A stretch of DNA of 64,000 nt from Bog-756 sp963824645 (lineage in GTDB: Bacteria; Actinomycetota; Acidimicrobiia; Acidimicrobiales; RAAP-2): positions 124,001 to 188,000 of the forward strand of contig CAWGQC010000014.1 in assembly GCA_963824645.1 (NCBI GenBank). The letters run 5' to 3'. The notes beneath the pieces are model-generated. The model saw nothing but the letters and a program-made list of their open reading frames with translations. It did not search any database and had not been told where the DNA came from. The position numbers and the translations under genes are program-made. Positions 25,292 through 33,823 of this stretch are shown one piece after another (the stretch's first letter is position 1; the number at the start of each line of letters is the position of its first letter).

Positions 25292-26068
25292 TCAACGAGC
25301 TTGCCAGCGCGGCTGTCGACCCTCGGCTGCAGCCCGCCCACCCTCTCTGGCGTCCTCGGTGTCCGCCGCCACGATGCGCATGGTCTCGCCAAAGCGAATG
25401 GCCTCGACCGGAGCCAGAGCGGCCGAACGCATGGCCACCTCCTTACTGGCCCGAGCGGCCAGGGGGGCGGCGGCCACCAGCCGGTCGGCCAGGGAACGAG
25501 CTTCATCCATCAGGTGGTCATGGGGCACGACCCAACCAGCCAGCCCGATCTCCTTGGCCCGGGCCGCATCGACCCGCTCGCCGGTGAGAAGCATCTCCAT
25601 GGCGTACTGCCAGTTGATCTTCTGCGGCAGCCGGATGGCACCGACGACGGCGGGAACGCCCATCTTGACTTCGGGATAGCCGAACTCGGCCCGATCGCTG
25701 GCGATCACGAAGTCGCACCAGGTGACCAGCGTGAGACCGTAACCGAGGCAGTACCCGTTCACCGCGGCGATGACCGGCTTGTAGATCTCCCACCCGCTCT
25801 CGAAGGAATTGACCGTGGGTTTCTCCCAGAACGTTCCGGGGAAGTCGCCCGTCGACCCGGCACCCTCACGAAGGTCTGCACCAGCACAAAATGCCCTGCC
25901 TGAGCCGGTGACGATGGCCACCCAGGCCTCCTCGTCGCTGCGAAACCGATCGAAGGCCTCATTGAGGGCTCGGCGCATTTCGGCATTGATGGCGTTGAGG
26001 GAGCCGGGCCGGTTATAGGTGATGGTGGCGACGTGACCGTCCCGCTCGTAGGTGGCAAGCGTGCTCAT
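25292..26068 (-). CDS. Enoyl-CoA hydratase/isomerase (crotonase) family protein
   Basis: 258-residue crotonase. NRPGSLNAINAEMRRALNEAF, GRAFCAGADLREGAG (oxyanion loop) and the NGYCLGYGLTLVTWCDFVIASDRAEFGYPEVKMGV core are clear. One of the two catalytic Glu of enoyl-CoA hydratase lies in FGYPEVKMG. The other position, GGGxEL in hydratases, is GYGLTLV here, with Thr instead of Glu. Hydration is therefore doubtful; isomerase, hydrolase or dehalogenase-type activity is possible. ATG 26068 is preferred to an ATG six codons upstream because the family begins near it. It converges on the secreted repeat protein. Confidence 0.88.
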   Translation of the reverse strand: MSTLATYERDGHVATITYNRPGSLNAINAEMRRALNEAFDRFRSDEEAWVAIVTGSGRAFCAGADLREGAGSTGDFPGTFWEKPTVNSFESGWEIYKPVIAAVNGYCLGYGLTLVTWCDFVIASDRAEFGYPEVKMGVPAVVGAIRLPQKINWQYAMEMLLTGERVDAARAKEIGLAGWVVPHDHLMDEARSLADRLVAAAPLAARASKEVAMRSAALAPVEAIRFGETMRIVAADTEDAREGGRAAAEGRQPRWQAR

Positions 26069-26251
26069 CTGGACAGCATGCCCCAACCGCCGGCGCCGAC
26101 CGTGCGGCCATCTTCCCGACCTGTGGCCTGAGCCATGGGTCGCCCGATGCCTGGCCCGAGGGGAGAAGCGTGGCCACGCTCCCGCCTCGTGCCGGGCACG
26201 TTAGCGACAGCCGGGGTGTCCCGCCATCAGAATGGCGGATGCCTCGGCGCC

Positions 26252-26884
26252 TCAGGTGATGTTGAGAGACGACCCGGCGCCGAAGGTGAACCCGGCGTAG
26301 GGACCCCACGTCGAGGAACAGGCGTTCACGACGTTGGTGATCAACGTCAGAAGAGCGGCTGGAGATGATGCGAACGAGCCGGTGATGGTGGTCGTCGCTC
26401 CCGACGGGGCCGAAATCTCGTCGAACAGTCCGGAGGGCGACACCAGCGGAATCGTCCCACTGACGTAGGTGATCGTTGTCGGCCGGATGGCCGGGGTAGC
26501 CGCCCACACCACCTTCACCTTCATGGCGCGGATCACATCCTGGGTGTTGAACCCGGTGCAGCTGTTGGCGAACGTCCCGGTGGTCGAATCGATGAGCTTG
26601 CCGACTCCCTTGATGGTCATCCCGGTGATGGTCACGGGCGTGCCCGCTGTCGATACGGCTGCACTCCCGGTGCACGAGCTGGACGTGCCCACGAACTTGA
26701 TCGTCTCACCCAAGCTCGACCCAGCGGCCGTCAGGTGGGGATGGAAGGTGCCGGTCCCACTGATGGCACAGTTGGCCGTCCCGTAAGCGGGAAGCGGCAT
26801 GGCCGACGCCACACCGGTGCCGACCAACGTCACTGTGGCGGTAAGAAGGAACACACCGGTAACGCAAAGCAACAATCGTCTCAT
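26252..26884 (-). CDS. Secreted protein of unknown function
   Basis: 210-residue protein with a clear signal peptide (MRRLLLCVTGVFLLTATVTL, ending near VASA at residue 28). The mature part is Ser/Thr/Gly-rich and strand-like, with four Cys (ANCAISG, SSCTGSA, NSCTGF, NACSSTW) that could form two disulfides. I do not recognise a domain; the composition resembles beta-sandwich exported proteins. AAGGGGAGTTC before the ATG is a good ribosome site. It stands next to the ferritin-like operon on the same strand but 181 bases downstream, so it could be separately transcribed. Confidence 0.72.
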   Translation of the reverse strand: MRRLLLCVTGVFLLTATVTLVGTGVASAMPLPAYGTANCAISGTGTFHPHLTAAGSSLGETIKFVGTSSSCTGSAAVSTAGTPVTITGMTIKGVGKLIDSTTGTFANSCTGFNTQDVIRAMKVKVVWAATPAIRPTTITYVSGTIPLVSPSGLFDEISAPSGATTTITGSFASSPAALLTLITNVVNACSSTWGPYAGFTFGAGSSLNIT

Positions 26885-27065
26885 GAACTCCCCTTAAGCT
26901 CCATGGCCCGCGGTATCCGAGCCGCCAAATTTCCGCACGGCCAACTCGAAGCGGGAAATCGCCGACGAGCTGCCCAGCGGGAGAATAGCGCGAGGACGAT
27001 CGGCTGTCGCCTGGTCCACCCGGTGGCCAACCCGAAGAATCATCAGCCCAGCCCCGGGCGCACAA

Positions 27066-27845
27066 TCAGCCGGTGTAGTCGCTCAAGGGTCGGGCGGACG
27101 CCGTCGGGCTGAAGGCGTTGGGCACCGGGTACTGGCCGAGCACGAAATTGAGGATGGCGGCGTGTTGCATCTCGACCGGTTGGATGCTGGCAGCCACTTT
27201 GATCGACGATGTCGCCTTCACCGCGCTTATGGCCGATTGGTAGGTAGCGGCGGCCACATCCTCGAGCATGAGGGCCAGCTGTGCCGCCCCGGTGACGTCG
27301 GTCACCTTGCCGAAATCCTTGGTGATGACCGGGGTGAGCACCGGGTCGGGCGCGGTGATGGCCGGGTGGCCGGCCGCCACGATGGCCGAGTTCCAGGCCT
27401 GGGCGTGCTGGGCGTGCTGAGCCTTGACCGTGGTGGCAAAAGTGGCGACAGCGGGAGGGACCGTACCGAGCTTGCCGGCGGCGGCGGCGGTCAGGACGTC
27501 GCCATAGGCGGCTACGGCCAGGTTCTCGAGGCCGGCGGCCAGAGCGGCAACGGCCAGGTCACCGGTCAACTTGGCCGAGGTCGTCGAAGCACCCTTGGCC
27601 GCCGTCGTGGTGGAGCTGGAGGAGCCAGACGAACAGGCAGTCAACACCGCCCCGCCGACCAGCGCGCCGGTACCGATGAGGAAGCCGCGACGGTTGGTGC
27701 GGGAGCTTTCGGTCCATTCACCGATGGCCGAGCGCATTGCAGGGACGCCGACATCGTTGTGGATCTGCTCCAGATCGTTGGTCATGACGGTGAGTTCGTC
27801 CTCGGATATGGCCATGACATCGTGGCTACGGTTGCGACGCCTCAT
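27066..27845 (-). CDS. Tat-exported ferritin-like lipoprotein
   Basis: 259-residue protein. Arg52-Arg53 (NRRGFLIGTG) begins a Tat signal, and the lipobox LTAC places the lipidated Cys at 71. The mature part is a Ferritin_2-like four-helix bundle. Metal-ligand-like residues are Glu in AAGLENLAVAAY, His in KAQHAQHAQAW, Glu in LMLEDVAAATY and Glu-x2-His in VEMQHAAIL. A di-iron or Mn site outside the membrane is expected; the activity is unknown. The ATG overlaps the stop of the related upstream gene (ATGA), so the two are coupled and may form a heteromer. The N-terminal 50 residues before the twin Arg are unusually long. Confidence 0.86.
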   Translation of the reverse strand: MRRRNRSHDVMAISEDELTVMTNDLEQIHNDVGVPAMRSAIGEWTESSRTNRRGFLIGTGALVGGAVLTACSSGSSSSTTTAAKGASTTSAKLTGDLAVAALAAGLENLAVAAYGDVLTAAAAGKLGTVPPAVATFATTVKAQHAQHAQAWNSAIVAAGHPAITAPDPVLTPVITKDFGKVTDVTGAAQLALMLEDVAAATYQSAISAVKATSSIKVAASIQPVEMQHAAILNFVLGQYPVPNAFSPTASARPLSDYTG

Positions 27846-28744
27846 GAGAGCGCTCCTTCGGTGGCGGGCCGAGCATTGTTGGTCGGGTAGAACGCGTCGG
27901 GAAAACCGACCGAGCCGGCGGCGGCCGGAAGATGGGCGACGGTGCCGGGGGCCAAGGTGACCAATTGGGGGGCATTGGCGGCGAGCAGGGCTTGGACGGC
28001 CAGTAGGATCGAGGCGTGTTGCGCCTCAACGCCCATGATCGAAGCGGTCACCTTTTTGGCGTTGGAGTCGGACAGGGCGGCCACGTCGGCCACATAGGTC
28101 TCTGCCGCCCCCTGTTCCAGCTCGAGGGCCAGGGCCACCACCGGGGCCGGTGATGTCAGCCCGGGCACTGCCGCCTGTACCACCTTCTCCAGGGCCGGAT
28201 CCGGATTGGTCTGGGGCTTCCCTCCCAGAGCAGAGATGGCGGCGGAGAAAGCCTGCAGGTGCTGCTGGTGCTGCGCCATCGTGGTGGTGGCAAAGGCCTT
28301 GACCACGGAGTTGGCCGAGGGCCCTCCGATGAAGGGCAGGGTCAGAGCCGTCTTGTAGGTGGAAACGGCCAGTACCTCTATGGAGGACGCCGTCTGGAGG
28401 ATCTGGACATCGGTGGCTGAGTCGGCGAAGGCCGGCGAGGCGAACAGTGCCTCCAGGGCGCCGGCAATCCCGGCGGCGGCCAGCAGGCCTCCCCCGAAGG
28501 CGGCGCCGGTCATCAAGCGCGACCGCCGAGCGGCCACCTGACGCAATTCGTCGAGGTCGAAGGCACTGCTGATCCGGGCCTCCCGACCCGTTTCGACCAT
28601 CTCGTCGAGAGTCACCGTGGTGGTGGTCATGGCATCGTGGTGGAGATCCTGTGACTCCTCGATCAGGAGATCCATGGCCCGTGGATCCACGACCACGGCA
28701 TGGTCACCCCCGATCGGTCGGCTCTGCTCAGGTCGGTCTCTCAT
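27842..28744 (-). CDS. Ferritin-like exported protein, paralog of the next gene
   Basis: 300-residue protein with a long cytoplasmic-like N-terminus, then RRSRLMTGAAFGGGLLAAAG, a Tat-like signal that ends near SPAFA at about residue 108. The mature Ferritin_2-type bundle has Glu in SSIEVLAVSTYK, His in MAQHQQHLQAF, Glu in LELEQGAAETY and Glu-x2-His in VEAQHASIL. The same four positions are kept in the coupled downstream gene, so the two arose by duplication. AGGAGGAAGACG is a strong ribosome site before ATG 28744. The cupredoxin gene lies just upstream on the same strand, suggesting an extracellular metal or redox unit. Confidence 0.86.
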   Translation of the reverse strand: MRDRPEQSRPIGGDHAVVVDPRAMDLLIEESQDLHHDAMTTTTVTLDEMVETGREARISSAFDLDELRQVAARRSRLMTGAAFGGGLLAAAGIAGALEALFASPAFADSATDVQILQTASSIEVLAVSTYKTALTLPFIGGPSANSVVKAFATTTMAQHQQHLQAFSAAISALGGKPQTNPDPALEKVVQAAVPGLTSPAPVVALALELEQGAAETYVADVAALSDSNAKKVTASIMGVEAQHASILLAVQALLAANAPQLVTLAPGTVAHLPAAAGSVGFPDAFYPTNNARPATEGALS

Positions 28745-28826
28745 CGTCTTCCTCCTAGGGATCGTTCGTCGGTGGTTCGCTTCATGACGGGCCCCGTTGC
28801 GCCGGGCGCCCCTGAGCGAGCAGGGG

Positions 28827-29255
28827 TCAGCCCGAGACGTTCAGCGTCCCGGTCATGTACTGGTGAATCGAACACATGTAGGCGTACGTTCCCGGCGTGC
28901 TGGGAGCCGTGAAGGTCTTGGATTGACTGGGCAGGATGTCACCGGTGCTGAATGCCCCTTTGTCGGCCGTGACCGTATGGGCGACCTCGTCCTGGTTGGT
29001 GACGGTCACGGTTGCTCCGGGCATGACAGTGAGCGTGTCCGGGGAGAAGGCGAAGTTGTGGATGGTGATGGCATCCGATCCAGCCTTCGGCGCCGAGCTC
29101 ACCGACGTGCTGGAGGAAGCATTGGTGCCTCCCGAGCAGGCCGCCAGCGAGACCCCGGTGCCGACACAGAGCACCGCCACCAACAGTCGTGTCGGGCCTG
29201 ACCTCCGTCGCACCGGGTCCGGGTGGCGTTGGCCTTTGGGGTGCGCACGCATCAC
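28827..29255 (-). CDS. Cupredoxin (plastocyanin-like) lipoprotein
   Basis: 142-residue type-1 copper protein. A lipobox LAAC places lipid at Cys40 after LLVAVLCVGTGVS. After a Ser/Thr linker the cupredoxin fold begins (ITIHNFAFSPDTLTVMPG). His93 (VAHTVTA), Cys128, His131 and Met134 (MCSIHQYM) are the four copper ligands of the plastocyanin class. It is probably an electron carrier anchored outside the membrane. It lies 82 bases upstream of the ferritin-like pair, same strand. A second in-frame ATG one codon later is possible. Confidence 0.9.
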   Translation of the reverse strand: MMRAHPKGQRHPDPVRRRSGPTRLLVAVLCVGTGVSLAACSGGTNASSSTSVSSAPKAGSDAITIHNFAFSPDTLTVMPGATVTVTNQDEVAHTVTADKGAFSTGDILPSQSKTFTAPSTPGTYAYMCSIHQYMTGTLNVSG

Positions 29256-29473
29256 CGGGTATTCGCCACCGCCACCGATCCGGATGTCGAGAGGGCGCGT
29301 CGATCCGACAATCCGCGCTGATCACCGGGGACGGCCACCGCTACCCCTGACGCTCGACGGACGGCGGCATCCTGGACCTCAGCCCGTCGCGGGCCACGGG
29401 ACGTCGTCCCGAGTTGGCGTTTCCGTTCCGACCGCACCGTCGGATCCGTGACGTAGGCCGTAGCCTGGGGATC

Positions 29474-29938
29474 GTGCGGGCTCCGGTGATCGTCTATCGA
29501 CATGGCTACGAATTCGATCTGACGCCCGAACAGCTGTGGGAGCGCATCGAGGAGACCGATCAATTCGAGGGCTGGTGGTCGTGGCTCACCGAGCTCCGGA
29601 TGGAGGGCGCCGGCCTGTCGGCCGGTTCGGTCCTCCACGGTGTGGTCACGCCGCCACTGCCTTACCGCATGCGGCTACGGGTCGAGCTGATCAGCTGCGA
29701 ACGTCCCTACGCCATCGATGCCGTCATCGGTGGCGATCTCACCGGGCACGCTCAGCTCCGACTCCGGAGAGATGGTGAACGAACCTGGGCGGAAGCGGCA
29801 TGGACAGTGGAGATGCGCCAGCCCGCCATGCGCGTCGCCAGCCGGATCGGTCGTCCCCTTCTGCAATGGGGGCACGACCGGGTGGTCGAGAGCACCGTCG
29901 CCAGCTTTCGCAGGAGACTCGAGGCAGCCGACACCTGA
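29474..29938 (+). CDS. SRPBCC/polyketide-cyclase-like protein
   Basis: 154-residue protein of START/SRPBCC type. VYRHGYEFDLTPEQLWERIEE opens, then FEGWWSWLTELRMEGAGLSAGSVLHG, a lipid-like cavity strand pattern, and a final long helix (DRVVESTVASFRRRLEA). Many actinobacterial members are annotated polyketide cyclase/dehydrase but have unknown ligands. GTG 29474 is chosen over an upstream ATG at 29414, because the fold starts at IVYRHGYEF and GGGG lies upstream. It diverges from the cupredoxin gene. Confidence 0.75.
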   Translation: MRAPVIVYRHGYEFDLTPEQLWERIEETDQFEGWWSWLTELRMEGAGLSAGSVLHGVVTPPLPYRMRLRVELISCERPYAIDAVIGGDLTGHAQLRLRRDGERTWAEAAWTVEMRQPAMRVASRIGRPLLQWGHDRVVESTVASFRRRLEAADT

Positions 29939-30443
29939 CTCTGACTCGTGGCTGGAAGCCATCCAGCCCGGGCTTGGGTGCCGGAAGGGACCCCGCGCCG
30001 TCTCCTGTCTCTCAACAGCACCTCGAGTACGCCCACCGTTTCGCCATCCGTGGGACAGTCCGAGCCGCGGCGAGGAGGAGAGGCATGGTCGTTCCCGGCA
30101 CCATGGGCTGGAGGGCATCGGCCATGGCCGATGCGGTGCTGGAGGACAACGTTCGCCATGCTCACCCGATCGGCACGACGAATCGACATGTCCGTCCTGC
30201 AAGAGGTCCATTCCGATGAACTGCTACAGGATTGCCGAAGGACCATTCGGAACTCACAAGACCTTGCATTTTCTGTGTCCTTCATCCGGAGGTATCTGGT
30301 CCGCGGACAAGGAGGACGAGGAAAAGATCCTTGCCGGTCAAACCAAGCAGCACCCGTGAGCACGGGATCGGCCTGCCTGTCTCCATGCACAGCCGCTCAT
30401 GCCATGCGCCCCAGCCATTCTCGGTTCGACCTACCATCGTCGG
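29939..30443. other. 505-bp region without a well supported gene
   Basis: This stretch follows the SRPBCC gene and is lower in GC toward its end. Its open frames are Arg-rich and resemble no family. The only candidate is a 47-residue reading frame at 30216-30359, listed separately. No RNA gene or repeat was recognised. Confidence 0.4.
30216..30359 (+). CDS. Possible small protein, unknown
   Basis: 47-residue candidate beginning MNCYRIAEGPFGTHKTLHFL and ending IWSADKEDEEKILAGQTK. Its balanced composition differs from the Arg-rich shadow frames around it, and AAGAGG lies about ten bases upstream. No family is recognised and the evidence is thin; it may be chance. Confidence 0.25.
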   Translation: MNCYRIAEGPFGTHKTLHFLCPSSGGIWSADKEDEEKILAGQTKQHP

Positions 30444-30905
30444 ATGGCATGGCGGAAGCCGGTGGTTTGGATCGCCGCATGCGGAGCGACCGTGTCCGCT
30501 TTGATGCTGTCTTCGTGTGCTGGATCCAGTTCTGGATCACCTTCGGTCGCAGATACGCCACCAGCTCCTTCCACCGAGTTCACGTCCACGACCATTCCCG
30601 ACAATCAATCAGGGGCCCAGCTCAGATGGGTTTTGAGTTCGGTGGCTGATGCCCCTTTGTCCCTGCAGGCAATGGAGTCTCACTTCAATGCCGCCTTTGT
30701 GGCCAAGTTCCCCGTGGCCCGGATCAATGCGTTCTTCGCTAGGTTCCCGGTCCCCGGAAAGCTGGTCGGGGTGTGTCGTCGGGACCGATCGGTCTTGTCG
30801 TGATCGCCAGTTCGGCCCGTCGAGGTGGAAGGTGTCGGTTTCCGTAGACCCATCAGGTCTCATCCAGTTGTTGCTCTTCACACCCTCTGCGCCAGCCTCC
30901 GGTTG
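30444..30905 (+). pseudogene. Lipoprotein with LpqF/Cpe-like domain, frameshifted remnant
   Basis: ATG 30444 opens a lipoprotein signal (WIAACGATVSALMLSSC, lipobox Cys at residue 25), followed by a Ser/Thr/Pro linker and a segment (LQAMESHFNAAFVAKFPVARINAFF) like the N-terminal domain of LpqF/Cpe-type beta-lactamase-related lipoproteins. The frame stops at 30803 after RRDRSVLS, but one frame over the domain continues as RWKVSVSVDPSGLIQLLLFTP. One extra base near 30770-30800 explains this. The expected serine-hydrolase domain does not follow, so it is at least truncated. The family match is by eye and moderate. Confidence 0.5.
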
Positions 30906-31172
30906 GGCCAAGGGGCACTTCGTCGTGGCCCGGTTTTGCCGTGTTACCGGTCCGCTCTCACCGACCTTGGCCGGGACGACGGAAAGCAGTTCACCAGCAT
31001 CCATGACTAGGGGTCTGCTTTCGCCGTCGGATCGAAGTGTCCTGACGTCGCCAGGGCGGCGCCCGGTCAGAGACGGGCCCGGGTCTCCTCCGGGTTCCTC
31101 GGGCGACGGTTCAGCCACCGCTGCACACGGCGAAGGCCACGCGTTGGCCATGGGCCCTGGTGGTCGGCTACT

Positions 31173-32666
31173 TTGCCGAACGTGCCGAAGTTTCGTAGGG
31201 GCCAGTCTCATCGGACAGAAGGTCGGCGAAGGTCGACGGTTCTGGCCCCGGTCACCGTCCTTTTGCTGCTGGCCGCCACCGGCTCGGTGATCCTGAGTGG
31301 TTCCGGCGCTTCACCATCCAACCTGCGGTCGTTGTCCAATGTGGTGAGAATCGCGCCGGACGAGGTTTACGTCGGATCGGGGACCCCCAAAGCCCTGACC
31401 ACCGAAGGCCAGGGCCCGCCCACCACCGCCGAGTGTCTGAGTCAATACGGAGTGCCCTGCTACCAGCCCTTCCAAATCCAAGCGGCCTACGACCTGCAGC
31501 CGCTCTTCAACCAGGGGATCGATGGGAAGGGGCAGACCATCGTCATCATTGACGCTTTCGGATCCCCCACCGCGGCCAGCGACCTCGGCGTATTCGACCG
31601 CGCTTTTGGGATACCGGCACCGCCGTCTTTCAAAGTGATCCAGCCCGCCGGTACCGTTCCACCCTACGTGGCCGACGGCCTCCGGATTGGCTGGGCCGGC
31701 GAGACCGATCTGGACGTCGAGTACGCCCATGTGATGGCGCCCAAAGCCAACATCCTGCTGGTGGAGACGCCCAGAAACGAGAACGAGGGCACGAGCGGCT
31801 TTCTCCAGATCGAGACGGCGGTGGAGTACGTCGCAGCTCACCAATTGGGCGGCGTGATCAGTCAGAGCTTCAGCGCTACTGAGCAGACATTCCCCTCGCA
31901 GGCCGCCCTGCTGGCCCTGCGGGGTGGGTATGTGGACGCCGCCCAAAGCGGCATCACCGTCCTGGCCGCCTCGGGTGACAGTGGCGCTGCCGACGTCAAC
32001 CGGGGCGGAAAGTACTTCGGCTTTCCCGTCACGTCGTGGCCCGACAGTGATCCTCTGGTTACAGGCGTGGGGGGCACGCAGCTCCATCTGGCCGACAACG
32101 GTCAAGAGACCGCACCGCCCAGCGTGTGGAACGACACGTACAACACGCCCACCCAGAATTTCATCACCGGAAAGGATGGTCCCAGTCCGCTGGCCGGGGG
32201 CGGCGGCCTTTCGGTGGTCTTCCCTCGACCGGACTATCAGAATTCCGTCAAGAGCGTGGTGGGCATACAACGCGGCGTGCCCGATATCTCCATGAGCGGA
32301 GCCTGCGATGGAGCGGTCGATGAGTACCAGGGTTTCGCCGGTCAAGTGGGCTGGTTCCCCGTATGCGGCACGAGCGAAGCCACTCCCCTCTTCGCCGGAG
32401 TGGTGGCCCTCGCCGATCAGGTGGCAGGTCATCCGCTCGGTCTGATCAACCCCGCGCTCTATGCCATGTCGCGGGCGGGTGCCCCCGGCATAGTGGACGT
32501 GACGTCCGGAAACAATACGGTCACCTTCCGCTCCCAGGGCACACTCGACACGGTTCCGGGGTTTGCCGCTCGACGAGGCTATGACCTGGCCTCCGGGGTC
32601 GGTACGGTCGATGCTGCCCAATTCGTTCCGGAGCTGGCCCAGGCGGCATCGTCGGGTTCGGGCTGA
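31173..32666 (+). CDS. Secreted S53 (sedolisin) serine peptidase without a long propeptide
   Basis: 497-residue peptidase. After an N-terminal signal or anchor (about residues 22-44) the catalytic domain starts by residue 95. Glu and Asp sit in AGETDLDVEYAHVMAP (ExxxD), the oxyanion Asp in AASGDSGAAD, and the nucleophile Ser in GTSEATPLFAG. These are the S53 Ser-Glu-Asp triad. The calcium-site end (YDLASGVGTVDAAQF) is also normal. Most sedolisins carry a propeptide of about 150-180 residues; it is absent here. TTG 31173 has GGTGG upstream; GTG 31182 is an alternative start. The ExxxD and SGTS context supports acid-active proteolysis outside the cell. Confidence 0.88.
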   Translation: MPNVPKFRRGQSHRTEGRRRSTVLAPVTVLLLLAATGSVILSGSGASPSNLRSLSNVVRIAPDEVYVGSGTPKALTTEGQGPPTTAECLSQYGVPCYQPFQIQAAYDLQPLFNQGIDGKGQTIVIIDAFGSPTAASDLGVFDRAFGIPAPPSFKVIQPAGTVPPYVADGLRIGWAGETDLDVEYAHVMAPKANILLVETPRNENEGTSGFLQIETAVEYVAAHQLGGVISQSFSATEQTFPSQAALLALRGGYVDAAQSGITVLAASGDSGAADVNRGGKYFGFPVTSWPDSDPLVTGVGGTQLHLADNGQETAPPSVWNDTYNTPTQNFITGKDGPSPLAGGGGLSVVFPRPDYQNSVKSVVGIQRGVPDISMSGACDGAVDEYQGFAGQVGWFPVCGTSEATPLFAGVVALADQVAGHPLGLINPALYAMSRAGAPGIVDVTSGNNTVTFRSQGTLDTVPGFAARRGYDLASGVGTVDAAQFVPELAQAASSGSG

Positions 32667-32777
32667 CCGCCGGTCCGGGCGCGCCGGGCCGTACCGTGCA
32701 GTCGGACTGCGGAGCCTCAACCAGCACTGAGAGGTCGGACCAGGGCGCTCTGTCCGGAGAGGAAGGGTGACAACGAG

Positions 32778-33308
32778 ATGGCCATGCCCGAGAGCATCTT
32801 CGTTTTCATTGGCACCTATCCGAGCGAAGAAGCGGCACGTGCTGACTCGGGCATCGTTGAAGAGCTCCACAAGGCCGGGGCGGTCGGGACCTTCGATGCG
32901 GTGGTGGTGGCCAAACACGAATCGGGGAAGATTCACATCGAGAAGTACGAGATGGCCACTCGGCATGCCGGATGGGGCGGTGCCGCGGCCGGCGCACTGG
33001 TCGGTCTTCTGTTCCCACCCGCCTTGATCGGCACCGTTCTGGTGGGTGCCGCCGTCGGCGGGGTGTCGGGTCATCTGTGGCGCGGTCTGTCCCGCTCCGA
33101 TTTCAAGGAGCTCGGGGAGACCATCGATGCCGGGCACGCCGCTCTGGTGGTGGTCGGCGAGAACAAGCTCGAGCAAACTTTACGGACCGCAGAATTCTCG
33201 GCTGAGCGGTGGATTGTCAAGAATCTTGACGTGAGTCCCGGCGATCTGGATGCCGCCGTACAGGAAACGGCCAGGGACCTGATCGAGAACGAGGGCCATT
33301 CAGCCTGA
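32778..33308 (+). CDS. DUF1269 family membrane protein
   Basis: 176-residue protein of the DUF1269 type. It opens IFVFIGTYPSEEAARADSGIVEELHKAG, goes on to AVVVAKHESGKIHIEKYE, and has a glycine-zipper membrane segment (WGGAAAGALVGLLFPPALIGTVLVGAAVGGVSG). It ends in an ALVVVGENKLEQTL region. The function is unknown; such proteins are common in actinobacteria and often stress-related. GGAAGGGTGACAACGAG contains the ribosome site. An inverted repeat GCAGTC (32698-32703) / GACTGC (32705-32710) lies 68 bases upstream, in the gap after the peptidase. Confidence 0.85.
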   Translation: MAMPESIFVFIGTYPSEEAARADSGIVEELHKAGAVGTFDAVVVAKHESGKIHIEKYEMATRHAGWGGAAAGALVGLLFPPALIGTVLVGAAVGGVSGHLWRGLSRSDFKELGETIDAGHAALVVVGENKLEQTLRTAEFSAERWIVKNLDVSPGDLDAAVQETARDLIENEGHSA

Positions 33309-33398
33309 GCATGACCTGACCAGATGGGGTCAGGGACACGCCTAACCGATGTGTCGATAACATCCCATCGAGTCACCCACCGGAAACAAGGAGCAATC

Positions 33399-33737
33399 GT
33401 GGATCAGGCCAAGGCTGCAGAACTACTCCGGTCAGACCGCCTCCGAACCGAACAGCTGCTGTCCGGCATGAGGGCGAGGGGCAACGCAGACCGAACCGCG
33501 GCCGATCAGTCCGGAGACATGTTCGACTCCGCTCAGCCTCTCACCGAAGAGGGGACCGATGAATCGATTGCCGCCGAGCTCGAGGAGCACCTGGCGGCGA
33601 TCGCTCGAGCCGAACAACGTCTGGCCGCCGGAACCTACGGCGTCTCGATCCGGAGCGGCTTGCCCATTCCCGACGATCGGCTCGAAGCCGATCCCTCCGC
33701 CGAACTGACCATCGAGGAAGCCCGCCAGGTGAGCTGA
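33399..33737 (+). CDS. DksA/TraR-like protein lacking all zinc cysteines
   Basis: 112-residue protein. A coiled-coil (residues about 5-70) with an acidic tip region is followed by GTYGVSIRSGLPIPDDRLEADPS, which aligns with the DksA/TraR zinc-finger block GTYGxCxxCGxxIPxxRLxAxP. The four zinc Cys are Ser, Ser, Thr (ELTIEE) and Glu here. DksA-type proteins enter the RNA polymerase secondary channel; Cys-less members exist and can still act. GTG 33399 is strongly supported by AAGGAG seven bases upstream. It lies 90 bases after the DUF1269 gene. A role in stress control is inference. Confidence 0.8.
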   Translation: MDQAKAAELLRSDRLRTEQLLSGMRARGNADRTAADQSGDMFDSAQPLTEEGTDESIAAELEEHLAAIARAEQRLAAGTYGVSIRSGLPIPDDRLEADPSAELTIEEARQVS

Positions 33738-33823
33738 ACGGCGATGGTCGGCCGATCATCGGGCACCCATCAACCCATTCAGAGCGATGGCGGCACGATG
33801 GCGGGGTCCTCCATCTACGCCCT

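Noticed and set aside
31311..33176. 621-codon minus-strand open frame opposite the S53 peptidase and DUF1269
   Set aside because: Both plus-strand genes have clear motifs; the antisense frame is a GC artefact.
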